A DNA stretch of 64,000 bases from UBA1756 sp045130235 (GTDB lineage: Bacteria > Bacteroidota > Bacteroidia > Bacteroidales > WCHB1-69): the NCBI GenBank assembly GCA_045130235.1, contig JBGUPJ010000008.1:65980-129979 (forward strand), given 5' to 3'. The notes below the pieces were generated by a model. It did no database searches. It was not told the DNA's origin and was given only the letters and a program-made list of their open reading frames with translations. The position numbers were made by a program, and so were the translations under genes. Every line of letters begins with the position of its first letter. Within the stretch, counting starts at the first letter, position 1. Positions 36,711 through 47,300 of the stretch are shown piece by piece.

Positions 36711-36737
36711 ATCGGTTGATTGGTTTGATTTCGTCAG

Positions 36738-36746
36738 GCAAAAATA
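36738..36746 (-). promoter_or_regulatory. Promoter -7 element (TATTTTTGC) for the small basic protein and FG-GAP genes
   Basis: Matches TAnnTTTGC on the minus strand, 28 bp before the ATG at 36710. It overlaps the longer reading frame, supporting the downstream start. Confidence 0.6.
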
Positions 36747-36862
36747 CAAATTTTTCTTTTCAACTTACGCATGTTTATAAAAATTGTTACAAAAAATTAT
36801 TTATTGGATGATAGCTGCATAATTCTTGACTTTGTATTGCACAAGATACAACTTTTTCGTCG

Positions 36863-36871
36863 TATTTTTGC
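36863..36871 (+). promoter_or_regulatory. Promoter -7 element (TATTTTTGC) for mfd
   Basis: Matches TAnnTTTGC, 17 bp before the ATG at 36888. The in-frame ATG at 36771 lies upstream of it and is therefore unlikely to be used. Confidence 0.6.
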
Positions 36872-36887
36872 AGGCTCAAATTTTGTG

Positions 36888-39800
36888 ATGATGATACAGG
36901 ACGAAATGACCCATCTGCTGCATAACCCGCAGCAGGCCCCACTGACCGATTTTTTTCAGAATCACGGGAAACGACTGCACCTTTCCGGTCTTGCCGGCTC
37001 GTCGCTACCCTTGTCCATAGCTCCTCTCTTACAGAACCTTACCACCAACCAGCTCTTCGTTCTTCCCGACCGCGAAAGCTCTGCCTTCTTCTACCACGAC
37101 CTCGAAAAACTGCTCGCCGACGTGAGCCGTCCCCTCGAAGAGAAACAGGTTCACTACTTCCCCGCCTCCTACCGCCGTCCGTACGACTTTGAGGAGGTGG
37201 ACAACGCCAACATCAAACTTCGCTCTGAAATTATCAACAAATTGCTCTACCAGCAGGGCCACAACATCATCGTGACCTACCCCGAGGCCATTGCCGAAAA
37301 GCTTATCTCCACCCGCTTCCTCAAAAACAACTCCTACACCGTGAAGAAGGGCGAGACGCTGCCTCTCGACATCTTCATCAACTTCCTTTACGAATACCAA
37401 TACCAACAAGAAGATTTCGTGTTTGAGCCCGGACAGTTCGCCTGGCGCGGTGCCATCTTCGACATCTTTTCTTACTCTGAAGAATACCCCTATCGTATTG
37501 AACTTTCGGGAGATACGGTAGAGTCTATCCGTCTGTTCGACACCAACACCCAGCTTTCCATCCGCGAGATGGACCACCTCCACATCATGCCACTCGCCTC
37601 GTCGCTCGAAACGGAAGAGCAGCGCGTGAGCTTCTTCGAGTTCCTGCAACCCGAAGACCGCATCTGGGTGAAAAAGTGCGGCGACATCAAGTCCACCATC
37701 CAGCGCAACTACAAAAAGGTGGTAGAAGAGTTCGAGAAGACCGACTCGCCCATCGGCCACGTGCTGCCGGAAGAACTCTATATTGAGGGCGACACGTTCA
37801 TCGACCAGGTGCTGCAACACGACTTTGTGGAGATTGAGTCGGACTATTTTCGTGAGTATGAGCAAAATATAGACTTCGATATCCGTCCGCAGAACGCCTT
37901 CAGCAAGAATTTCGACCTGTTGCTCAACGAGTGGATCGACAACCTCGAGCACGGCTATCACACCGTCTTCCTCACCGAAAATGAGCAGCAGAGGGCTCGT
38001 ATGGCGCACATCATGAACGACATGCTGGCGGCCTACAACCTTCAAAATAAAACGGAATATACCGTAGATCAACTCTTTACCTCCTATCCCTTCATCCTGC
38101 ACGAAGGCTTCCGCGATGAGGAGGGTAAGCTATGCGTTTATACCGACCATCAGATTTTCGAGAAGTACCACCGCTTCGTCATCCGCGACCGCTACAAACG
38201 CAGCGAGGCCTTCACCCTCAAGGAAATTTACGACCTGCAGCCCGGCGACTACGTGGTACATATCGACCATGGTATCGGCGTGTATGAGGGACTGGCCAAG
38301 ATGGAGGTGAATGGTGTGGAGCAGGAGGCCATCCAGCTGCGCTACAAAGATGGTGACCAGCTGTTTATCAGCATTCACTCGCTGCATAAGATTACCAAAT
38401 ACGTCGGCAAAGACGGCACGCCGCCCACTCTGCACCGTCTCGGTTCGGGTACGTGGGAGAAGATGAAAGAGCGCACCAAGCGGCGTGTAAAGGAGTTAGC
38501 CGTCGATCTCATCAAGTTGTATGCGCAGCGCAAGGCGCAGAAGGGGTTCGCCTTCTCGGCCGACAACTACCTGCAAACCGAGTTGGAGGCCTCCTTCATC
38601 TACGAGGACACGCCCGACCAGGTGAAGGCCATGCACGACATCAAGAAAGATATGGAGTCGGAGTGCCCGATGGACCGTCTGCTGTGTGGCGATGTGGGGT
38701 TTGGCAAGACCGAGCTGGCCATCCGTGCCGCCTTCAAGGCCGTGTGCGACAGCAAGCAGGTGGCCGTGCTGGTGCCCACCACCGTACTGGCGCTGCAGCA
38801 CTTCACCACCTTCTCGGAACGGTTGCAGCACATGCCTTGCCGTGTGGGCTACATCAACCGGTTCCGCAGTGCGAAGCAGATCCGCGAGACGCTGAAAGAC
38901 CTCAAAGAGGGCAAGATCGACATCCTCATCGGTACGCATAGAATTTTGGGTAAAGATGTGGTTTTTAAGGATTTGGGATTATTGATTATTGATGAGGAAC
39001 AGAAATTCGGGGTGGCGGCGAAAGAGAAGCTGCGCGAGCTGAAGGTGACAGTGGACACGCTGACAATGTCGGCCACGCCGATACCGCGCACGTTGCAGTT
39101 CTCGATGATGGGTGCCCGCGACATCTCGGTCATCATGACGCCGCCGGCCAACCGCTACCCGATACAGACGGAGGTGCACACCTTCGACGAGGAGATCATC
39201 CGCGATGCCATCCGCTACGAGTTGCAGCGCGGCGGGCAGGTGTTTGTGGTACACAACAAGGTGCAGAACATCATGGAGGTGGCGGGGCTGGTGAAGCGGC
39301 TCGTGCCCGACGCGCGCGTGGCCATCGGTCACGGTCAGATGGAGGGCAAGGAGCTGGAGCAGGTGATGATGGACTTCATCGACGGGCGTTACGACGTGCT
39401 GGTGGCGACCACCATTGTGGAGTCGGGGCTCGACATTACCAACGCTAACACCATGATTATCAACGATGCGCAGAATTTCGCCCTCAACGTGCTGCACCAG
39501 CTGCGCGGGCGGGTGGGGCGCAACAACAAGAAGGCGTTCTGCTATATGCTCACGAAGCCGATGGACACCCTCAACGACCAGGCACGGAAGCGCCTGAAGG
39601 CCATTGAGGACTACTCCGAAATTGGCAGCGGCTTCCAAATTGCCATGCGCGACATGGACATCCGCGGGGCGGGCGACGTGCTGGGGGCCGACCAGAGCGG
39701 TTTCATCGCCGACATAGGCTTCGAGACCTATCAGAAAATCCTCAACGAGGCCATCCTCGAACTGCAGGAGCAGGGACCGATGGAGGAGGGCACCAACACG

Positions 39801-40280
39801 CCATTGGTACAGCGCGAGTGCATGCTCGAAACCGACCTCGGACTGCTCTTCCCCAGCGACTACATCGCCAGTCTGAGCGAGCGAATGAGCCTCTACAAGG
39901 AACTCGACCACATCCGCACTGACGAGGAGCTGGAGAAATTCCGCAGCAAGTTGTTGGACATGTTTGGCGCGTTGCCGAAAGCCACGCAGGAGTTGCTCAA
40001 GACCATCCCGCTGCGCCGCATCGCCGCCGACCTCTATTTCGAGAAGATTGTGCTCAAGAAAAAGCTGATGGTTTGTCATTTCATCGACAACAGCGAGTCG
40101 CCCTTCTACCAGTCGGCCCTTTTCGACAACATCCTCTCATTCATGCAGCGCAATTTTCCCAAGACACAAATCAAAGAAACGAACAAAAAATTGACACTTG
40201 TCATCCAAAATGTTCCCACCATCGAGCAGGCTTTGGCATGGATAGAGCGTATGCAGAAGGAGTGTGTGGTGTCAGAATAA
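36888..40280 (+). CDS. mfd: Transcription-repair coupling factor Mfd
   Basis: About 1,130 residues, normal Mfd length. Mfd removes RNA polymerase stalled at DNA lesions and recruits UvrA. The UvrB-like N-terminal domain runs to about 350. The RNA-polymerase-interacting region (PGDYVVHIDHGIGVYEGL) lies near 450. The translocase domain has Walker A GDVGFGKTE at 602-610 and a DEEQ box at 702-705, and the TRG region and the C-terminal domain follow. Start 36888 (or 36891) is chosen because the promoter lies just upstream and homologous sequence begins there. Confidence 0.96.
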   Translation: MMIQDEMTHLLHNPQQAPLTDFFQNHGKRLHLSGLAGSSLPLSIAPLLQNLTTNQLFVLPDRESSAFFYHDLEKLLADVSRPLEEKQVHYFPASYRRPYDFEEVDNANIKLRSEIINKLLYQQGHNIIVTYPEAIAEKLISTRFLKNNSYTVKKGETLPLDIFINFLYEYQYQQEDFVFEPGQFAWRGAIFDIFSYSEEYPYRIELSGDTVESIRLFDTNTQLSIREMDHLHIMPLASSLETEEQRVSFFEFLQPEDRIWVKKCGDIKSTIQRNYKKVVEEFEKTDSPIGHVLPEELYIEGDTFIDQVLQHDFVEIESDYFREYEQNIDFDIRPQNAFSKNFDLLLNEWIDNLEHGYHTVFLTENEQQRARMAHIMNDMLAAYNLQNKTEYTVDQLFTSYPFILHEGFRDEEGKLCVYTDHQIFEKYHRFVIRDRYKRSEAFTLKEIYDLQPGDYVVHIDHGIGVYEGLAKMEVNGVEQEAIQLRYKDGDQLFISIHSLHKITKYVGKDGTPPTLHRLGSGTWEKMKERTKRRVKELAVDLIKLYAQRKAQKGFAFSADNYLQTELEASFIYEDTPDQVKAMHDIKKDMESECPMDRLLCGDVGFGKTELAIRAAFKAVCDSKQVAVLVPTTVLALQHFTTFSERLQHMPCRVGYINRFRSAKQIRETLKDLKEGKIDILIGTHRILGKDVVFKDLGLLIIDEEQKFGVAAKEKLRELKVTVDTLTMSATPIPRTLQFSMMGARDISVIMTPPANRYPIQTEVHTFDEEIIRDAIRYELQRGGQVFVVHNKVQNIMEVAGLVKRLVPDARVAIGHGQMEGKELEQVMMDFIDGRYDVLVATTIVESGLDITNANTMIINDAQNFALNVLHQLRGRVGRNNKKAFCYMLTKPMDTLNDQARKRLKAIEDYSEIGSGFQIAMRDMDIRGAGDVLGADQSGFIADIGFETYQKILNEAILELQEQGPMEEGTNTPLVQRECMLETDLGLLFPSDYIASLSERMSLYKELDHIRTDEELEKFRSKLLDMFGALPKATQELLKTIPLRRIAADLYFEKIVLKKKLMVCHFIDNSESPFYQSALFDNILSFMQRNFPKTQIKETNKKLTLVIQNVPTIEQALAWIERMQKECVVSE

Positions 40281-40329
40281 ATTATCTATCAATATTTTAT
40301 AAAAATTTTTATAGAAAAATTTAAAATTA

Positions 40330-40389
40330 AAAGAGGGTGTTGTGGGAAATGAAAAAAGTTGTATTTTTGCACCCTCTTTCAGCGAGAGA
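40330..40389 (+). promoter_or_regulatory. tRNA-Lys promoter (TATTTTTGC at 40372) within a 10-bp inverted repeat
   Basis: The -7 element at 40372-40380 lies 12 bp before the tRNA. A perfect 10-bp inverted repeat (AAAGAGGGTG at 40330-40339, CACCCTCTTT at 40380-40389) brackets the promoter. It may be chance, or an operator. Confidence 0.5.
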
Positions 40390-40391
40390 AT

Positions 40392-40464
40392 GTCTCCTTA
40401 GCTCAGCTGGTAGAGCAATTGACTCTTAATCAATGGGCCCAGGGTTCGAGTCCCTGAGGGGACA
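40392..40464 (+). tRNA. tRNA-Lys (anticodon CTT)
   Basis: A 73-nt cloverleaf: acceptor GTCTCCT/AGGGGAC, D arm GCTC-GAGC, anticodon stem ATTGA/TCAAT with loop CTCTTAA (anticodon CTT), T arm CAGGG/CCCTG with loop TTCGAGT, and discriminator A. CCA is not encoded. Confidence 0.94.
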
Positions 40465-40472
40465 CTCAGAAA

Positions 40473-40507
40473 AGCACTCCAAACCAATCGTTTGGGGTGC
40501 TTTTTTT
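40473..40507 (+). terminator. Rho-independent terminator of tRNA-Lys
   Basis: A 12-bp stem AGCACTCCAAAC / GTTTGGGGTGCT (one G.T pair), a 5-nt loop, and a run of seven T starting at the stem's last base. Confidence 0.85.
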
Positions 40508-40558
40508 ATGGCCTAATTTCTGATGGACAGCTGAATGCTATCACCGATTTACCGACAT

Positions 40559-41011
40559 TTATGCCATCACCTTCATCATCTGCTCCAGATAGTGCTGGTC
40601 TATTTCGTCGAAAGTCCCGAATTCGGTGCTGTCGATGTCAAGTACGGCGATGATGCTGTCGTTAAGGAATAGGGGCACCACAATCTCGCTGTTGGAGGCT
40701 GACGAGCAGGCGATGTGTCCGGCAAACTCATGTACATCCGGCACGATGACGGTCTCTCCACGCTGCCAAGCGGTGCCGCAGACGCCTCTTCCGTAAGCGA
40801 TGCGGATACAGGCTATCGGTCCTTGGAACGGGCCGAGTACCAGCTCATTACCCACCACACGGTAAAAGCCGGTCCACCAAAATCCGAATTCTTCGTGCAA
40901 CGCCGCTGCCACATTCGCCATTTTGGCAATCATGTCGGTTTCATCTGCCACCAGCGACTCTATTTGCGGCAAAAGGTTTTGGTATTTCTCGGTTTTGGTC
41001 ATGGTCTTCAT
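40559..41011 (-). CDS. msrC: Free methionine-(R)-sulfoxide reductase (GAF domain)
   Basis: A 150-residue single GAF-domain enzyme that reduces free methionine-R-sulfoxide with thioredoxin. The three catalytic-region cysteines are at 68, 78 and 102, with the same spacing (10 and 24) as the E. coli protein; the GVCGTAWQ and ACSSASNSEIVVPL blocks are intact. An alternative start is the ATG three codons in (41002). It has its own promoter element, TACCTTTGC, at 41053-41061. It is an oxidative-stress enzyme and stands alone, convergent with the tRNA-Lys terminator. Confidence 0.93.
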   Translation of the reverse strand: MKTMTKTEKYQNLLPQIESLVADETDMIAKMANVAAALHEEFGFWWTGFYRVVGNELVLGPFQGPIACIRIAYGRGVCGTAWQRGETVIVPDVHEFAGHIACSSASNSEIVVPLFLNDSIIAVLDIDSTEFGTFDEIDQHYLEQMMKVMA

Positions 41012-41052
41012 TTTGTTTCTTTCAGAATTGTCTTTCTAGATGAAAAACGTTG

Positions 41053-41061
41053 GCAAAGGTA
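41053..41061 (-). promoter_or_regulatory. Promoter -7 element (TACCTTTGC) for msrC
   Basis: Matches TAnnTTTGC on the minus strand, 42 bp before the start. Confidence 0.55.
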
Positions 41062-41216
41062 CACATTATTTTAAAATCTGCTCTTAAATTAGGGGTGGAT
41101 TTTTGGTGAAAAAAGTCGAAAAATCATCTTTGTGAATAGTTTTTGTCTTGCAAAATTCTATCAGTAAGACTTTTGTGTTATCCTTTTGTGGCTGTGCATT
41201 TCTTGATAAATTTATG

Positions 41217-41247
41217 TTGGAGATGCAGTAAAATTTTGTAAATTTGC
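41217..41247 (+). promoter_or_regulatory. Promoter (TTG-19 bp-TAAATTTGC) for giant collagen/FISUMP protein 1
   Basis: The -7 element TAAATTTGC is at 41239-41247 and a TTG at 41217-41219 is 19 bp upstream, the expected spacing. The ATG is 58 bp further on. The remainder of the 293-bp gap (41012-41304) has no gene. Confidence 0.65.
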
Positions 41248-41304
41248 CAACTTTATATTGTTCATAACTTATCCCAATTTCGATTATCATCAAAATTCAA
41301 TAAT

Positions 41305-44300
41305 ATGAAGAAAGTCTTAACATTTTTTGTCATAATGATGATGACAATTGCGGCGACCTTCGCGCAGGCTCCGCAGAAAATGAGCTACCAGGCAGTGGTA
41401 CGCAACGCCAACAATGTGCTGGTGACCAACCAAAATGTATCGGTGCAAGTCTCCATTTTAACGGGTTCGCCGCAGGGTGCAACAGTCTATATGGAAACCC
41501 ATCAGGTGACCACCAATGTCAACGGTCTGATGACCTTGGAGATTGGCGGTGGCACTGTGGTGAGCGGCGACTTCGCCACAATAGATTGGGGTAACGGCCC
41601 CTTCTTTTTGAAGACAGAGACCGACCCAAATGGGGGTACTAACTACACCATTGAGGGCGTTCAGCAGCTGATGAGTGTGCCGTATGCGCTGTATGCGGCC
41701 ACCGCCGCCAATGCGCCCGCCGGTCCACAAGGTCCACAGGGTGAGCAAGGTCCGCAGGGTGAAACAGGCCCCGCCGGTCCACAGGGAGAACAAGGCCCGC
41801 AAGGTGAGACTGGTCCTGCCGGTCCACAGGGAGAACAGGGCCCGCAAGGTGAAACTGGTCCCGCCGGTCCGCAAGGACCGCAAGGTGAACAAGGTCCGCA
41901 GGGTGAGACTGGTCCTGCCGGTCCACAGGGAGAACAAGGTCCTCAGGGCGAGACTGGTCCTGCCGGTCCACAAGGTCCGCAGGGTGAGACTGGTCCTGCC
42001 GGTCCACAAGGACCGCAAGGCGAACAAGGGCCTCAGGGTGAGACTGGTCCTGCCGGTCCGCAAGGTGAACCTGGTGTGGGCATTCCGCAAACCCTTACCA
42101 TCAACGGCACTGCGCTGACCATCTCTGACGGTAATACGGTGACACTGCCGACTATCGGCGGCACCAACGGATTGTCAGCCTACGAAGTATGGTTGAACAA
42201 TGGCAATACAGGTACCGAGGAAGATTTCCTTGCTTCTTTAGTGGGTGCTACCGGCCCGCAAGGTGATACCGGTGAAACGGGTCCACAAGGTCTGCAAGGT
42301 GAACAAGGCCCGCAGGGTGAGACTGGCCCCGCTGGTCCACAGGGACCACAAGGTGAACCTGGTGTGGGCATTCCGCAAACCCTTACCATCAACGGCACCT
42401 CACTGACGATCTCTGACGGAAATACGGTGACACTGCCGACTATCGGCGGCACCAACGGCTTGTCAGCCTACGAGGTTTGGTTGAACAATGGCAATACAGG
42501 TACCGAGGAAGATTTCCTTGCTTCTTTGGTGGGTGCTACCGGCCCACAAGGTCCGCAGGGTGAGACCGGTGAAACTGGTCCTGCTGGTCCCCAAGGACCG
42601 CAAGGTGAACCCGGGGTGGGCATTCCGCAAACCCTTACCATCAACGGCACCGCGCTGACCATTTCTGACGGAAACACGGTGACGCTCCCGACTATCGGCG
42701 GCACCAACGGTCTGTCAGCTTACGAGGTTTGGCTGAACAACGGCAACACAGGTACCGAGGAAGATTTCCTTGCTTCTTTGGTAGGCGCTACGGGTCCTCA
42801 AGGTCCGCAAGGTGAGACCGGTGCTACTGGTCCTCAGGGTCCGCAAGGCGAACAAGGTTTACAAGGCGAGCAAGGTCCTCAGGGTGAACAAGGTCCGCAA
42901 GGCGAACAAGGACCACAAGGCGAACAAGGCCCGCAGGGTGAACAAGGTCTGCAAGGCGAAGCTGGATTCTCTCCGATTGTCACCACCTCCACGGGCGGGG
43001 GCAGTACTACGGTGACCATCACCGATGCCAACACCACTTCTGAGTTTACCGTGACCAATGGCGCTACAGGCCCGCAGGGCGAGCAAGGCCCAGTAGGTCC
43101 GCAGGGCGAGACGGGTGCCACGGGTCCGCAAGGTCCTGCCGGCCCGCAGGGTGAGCAGGGTGAGCCCGGCGTGGGCATCCCGCAAACGCTCTCCATCAAC
43201 GGCAACAACCTCACCATCTCCGATGGAAATACGGTGGAACTTCCTGCCGGTTTCAGCGGCGACTACAACGACCTCGAAGGCATTCCGGAGATGCCGGAAG
43301 TGCCGGAGAATGTGTCCGCATTTAACAATGATGCGGGATATTTGGCTTCCGGCAGCGATGTGAGCGAATTGAACAACGATGCCGGTTACCTCACGGCGGG
43401 CGACATCTGCACCGCTGCTTCCGACTGCGGTTTTGCCACCCAGCAGCAATTACAAGATTTGTTAGATGCGATCAACGACCGTTTGGACAGTCTCACCAAC
43501 CTTTATAACGCATTGAGACCTATGGTGAGAACCAACACCGTGATGGCTGTGGAAGAGGGCATTGTATCGGCCTCCGGTACGGTGATGTCTTCTGCCAGTC
43601 CGGTGACGGCGGCTGGCTTCTGCTGGAACACCACTGGCGATCCGACCATCGCCGACAGTCACACCTCCGATGTGCATGCCATCACCACCTTCACCCGCAC
43701 GCTCCGCAACTTCACGCCGGGCGTGACCTACTACGTGCGCGCTTACGCCACTTCCGACATCGGTACCGGCTACGGCGAAGTGAGAACGGTGATCACTCAG
43801 AGCTTTACCTGCGGCACCTCCTCATTGCGTGATGTGGATGGCAATGAATACGAGACCGTCCTGATTGGCAGTCAGTGCTGGATGGCTGAAAACCTCCGCA
43901 CCACCCGCTTTGCCAACGGCGGTTCCATTTCTGTCGGCTCACTCAGCTCCAACAGCTATACCACGCCGTTCTATTTCGATCCGCTTGAATTGGATTACCA
44001 TACAGAATTCAGTATCACCGATTTCGGCTATCTCTATAACTGGACAGCCGCAATGAATGATGAGCAAAGCAGCGACGCCAACCCGAGCGGCGTGCAGGGT
44101 ATCTGTCCCGTGGGCTGGCACTTGCCGAGCGAGGCCGAATGGCAGGTTATCCGCGAGGAGGATTTACCTAATATGAATATCCAGTTGGCTGGCTACTTCA
44201 CTGCTGGCAGTATTATGGATTTCAACATGAACGCACACTACTGGACCGCCACTGGCACGATGATGGGTTACGATGCCACTGGTTTCTCGGTAGATGGTTA

Positions 44301-47300
44301 TAGCCAACCTCTGTCGAATATGTACAGCACTTCTGACGGGTTGTCGGTGCGCTGCATTCGCGATAACAACTCCCTGCCTCCGGCGCAGCTCCCCACCGTG
44401 GGAACCACAACCGCAACGGAAGTCTCCAGCAACTCTGCCAATGCCGGTGGTAATGTGACCGCTGATGGCGGTGCGGATGTCACTGCCCGTGGCGTGTGCT
44501 GGAGCACCTCCAACCCGCCCACCGTGGCCGACAGCCACACCAGCGACGGAACCGGCACGGGCGCGTTCACCTCGAATATCACCTCATTGGATCCGAGTAC
44601 TACATATTATTATTGTGCATACGCCACCAACGGAGTGGGTACGGCCTACGGCGAGGTGAAACAGCTGACCACCGAAGCCGCCGACCTGCCAAGCGTGACC
44701 ACCGTCTCCTGCTCGATGCGGGGCGACAACAATGTGGTGGTAGGCGGTAATGTGACCTCTGATGGCGGCGCTACCGTCACAGAACGAGGCATCTGCTGGG
44801 GTCTCTCCCAAGACCCGACCATCGGTGTGGATAGCAGCCGCGTGTTTGGCGACGGCACGGGTGCTTTCACCGCCGTGCTGACCAACCTTGAGCCAGGAAT
44901 GACCTATTATTATCGTGCTTACGCCATCAACGCCGTCGGCACCGTTTATGGACAGAATGATACCGCCTCCACCCGCCAGACCATGAGCTGTGGCTATGTG
45001 ACGGATGTGGATGGCAACGAATACAATACCGTACAGATTGGAACCCAGTGCTGGATGCGCGAGAACCTCCGCACCACAAAGTATGCCGACAATACGACGA
45101 TTGCTTTGGGCACGGGAACTTCTTCCGAAACGGCCTATCGTTACAATCCGAACAACAGCGCCGCCAATGTGGCGCAGTATGGCTATCTGTACAACCGCAA
45201 GGCACTCTTGCGCGAAAGCAACCCCACTAGCAGCAGTCCGAGCCAGATTCAGGGCGTTTGTCCTACCGGCTGGCACGTGCCCTCATTGGCCGAATGGAAC
45301 CAGATGGTCAACTATGTGAAAAATGCCGGCGACTACAACTGCAACGGCGTTACCAACAACATTGCCAGCGCGTTGGCTTCCAACATGGGATGGACGGTTG
45401 TTGAAAGCAGCTGCGCAGTGGGCAACGAGGCTGCCTCCAACAACGGCACTGGCTTTGCGGCCGTTCCCGCCGGCGTAGTGATGCCGCTTTCCAGCAATGC
45501 CTCCTACCAGAACTTCCAGCAGCAGGCTGGTTTCTGGACCGCTACGGGTAGCGCCTCCAACGGCAGCTATGTCAGCATGATGTACTCATCAGCGGTTACT
45601 TCCACTACTTCCAACAGTGTGGCCGCCGCCATGTCGGTGCGCTGCGTGAAGGATGACGCTCCCACCGCACCTTCCATCCGCACTCTCAACATCAGCCAGC
45701 GAACCAGCGCCTCCGCACATGTGAGCGGACGTCTGAGCTACAACGGTGGCAGCGCTGTCACCGAATACGGTATCTGCTACACCACCGACGCCAATCAGGA
45801 TCCGACCATCAGCGACAGCAAGGTAGTGGGCTCGATTATGTCGGGCAACGACTACGAGTGCACGCTTTCAGGTCTGACCGCAGGAACCACGTACTATGTG
45901 CGCGCCTACGCCACCAACGCTATCGGCACCGGCTACGGCGAGAAGAAGAGTTTCAGCACGTTAGGAACTGGACCGAGCATTTCCGCCACGGTGAACGTGA
46001 GCAATATTACCGATACTTCTGCCTACTTAGAGGCACAATGCTCCGCCGATGGTGGCAGCCCGGTGACGGCCAAAGGTTTCTGCTTGAACACTACGGGCAA
46101 TCCGACCATTGCGGATGAACTGATACTTGACCTCGGTGCCGGTACAGGCAGCCTCAGCGGTACGATGAACAACCTTGAACCTAATACCACCTACTACGTG
46201 CGTGCTTTTGCCACCAATGCCACTACCACTTCTTACAGCAATGTAGCCACCTTCACCACTGCTACCAACTTCGGTCGTCCTTGCGAAGGACGTGAGACTG
46301 TACCCTTTTTCAATGCCCAGTACAACACTGTGCAGATGGGCAGCCAATGCTGGTTGGCCTCGAACCTGCGCGTTGAAGGCGAAGCGATGATTCCTGGTGG
46401 CGTGGCAGAAGAGATGTATGGAGCAACCGGATTATTGTATGCCTATTCAGATTTTATGAGAGGAAATGGCACCTCCACTACGGGCAAGGTGCAAGGTATC
46501 TGTCCCAATGGCTGGCATCTGCCCACTCCTGAAGAGTTTGAAGGATTGAAGAGCTATATGCAAAGCGAGAGTGCCTTCCATTGTAGCGGTAGTTCCAACA
46601 TTGCCAAAGCACTTGCCTACAAGGGCCAGACCAATGTTTGGACCAGCAGTGCGGTTGAATGCACGCCTGGCAATGACCAAAACACGAACAACCTTTCCGG
46701 CTTCGGAGCATTTCCCGCAGGACGTTACTATGGAACTTTGGAAAATGCTGGTTCCAACGCCTACTTTGCCACCAGCACCGAAGGAACCGCATACCGTATC
46801 GCCTACAACTCCCCCACCTTTGATGTTGTTCAAAGCAACTCGGTGGGTCGTGTGTCTGTGCGCTGCATCTTGGGTGAAACGCCGCCGTCGGTGAGGACTT
46901 CTGAAGCTACGAACGTGAATCACCGCAATGCCACAGTAGCACTTAACTTGATATCCAATGGATTAGAGAATAGCTCAGCACCCATCTCATTGTGCGGTGT
47001 GGTGTTGTCCACCACAACAAGTACGCCCACGACCAATAGCGCCGGTTGTACCACCCTTACGGCAGACAACAACGGCATTGGTTACCACGAAATCAGCTGT
47101 GGAAACGGTTTGCAATCAGGTACCACGTACTACTACCGTGCGTATGCCACCAACGCCAAGGGCACCCAGTATGGCGAAACGATGACCTTCACCACACTGA
47201 CCACTCCCACGGTCACCACGCAACCGGCGACGAATGTCACCAAGACCTCTTTCACTGGAGGCGGTAGCATCAGCAATCCGGATAGCATGAATGTCACCGA

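Noticed and set aside
36771..36887. An upstream ATG start for mfd
   Set aside because: It lies before the TATTTTTGC promoter element and adds sequence unlike Mfd.
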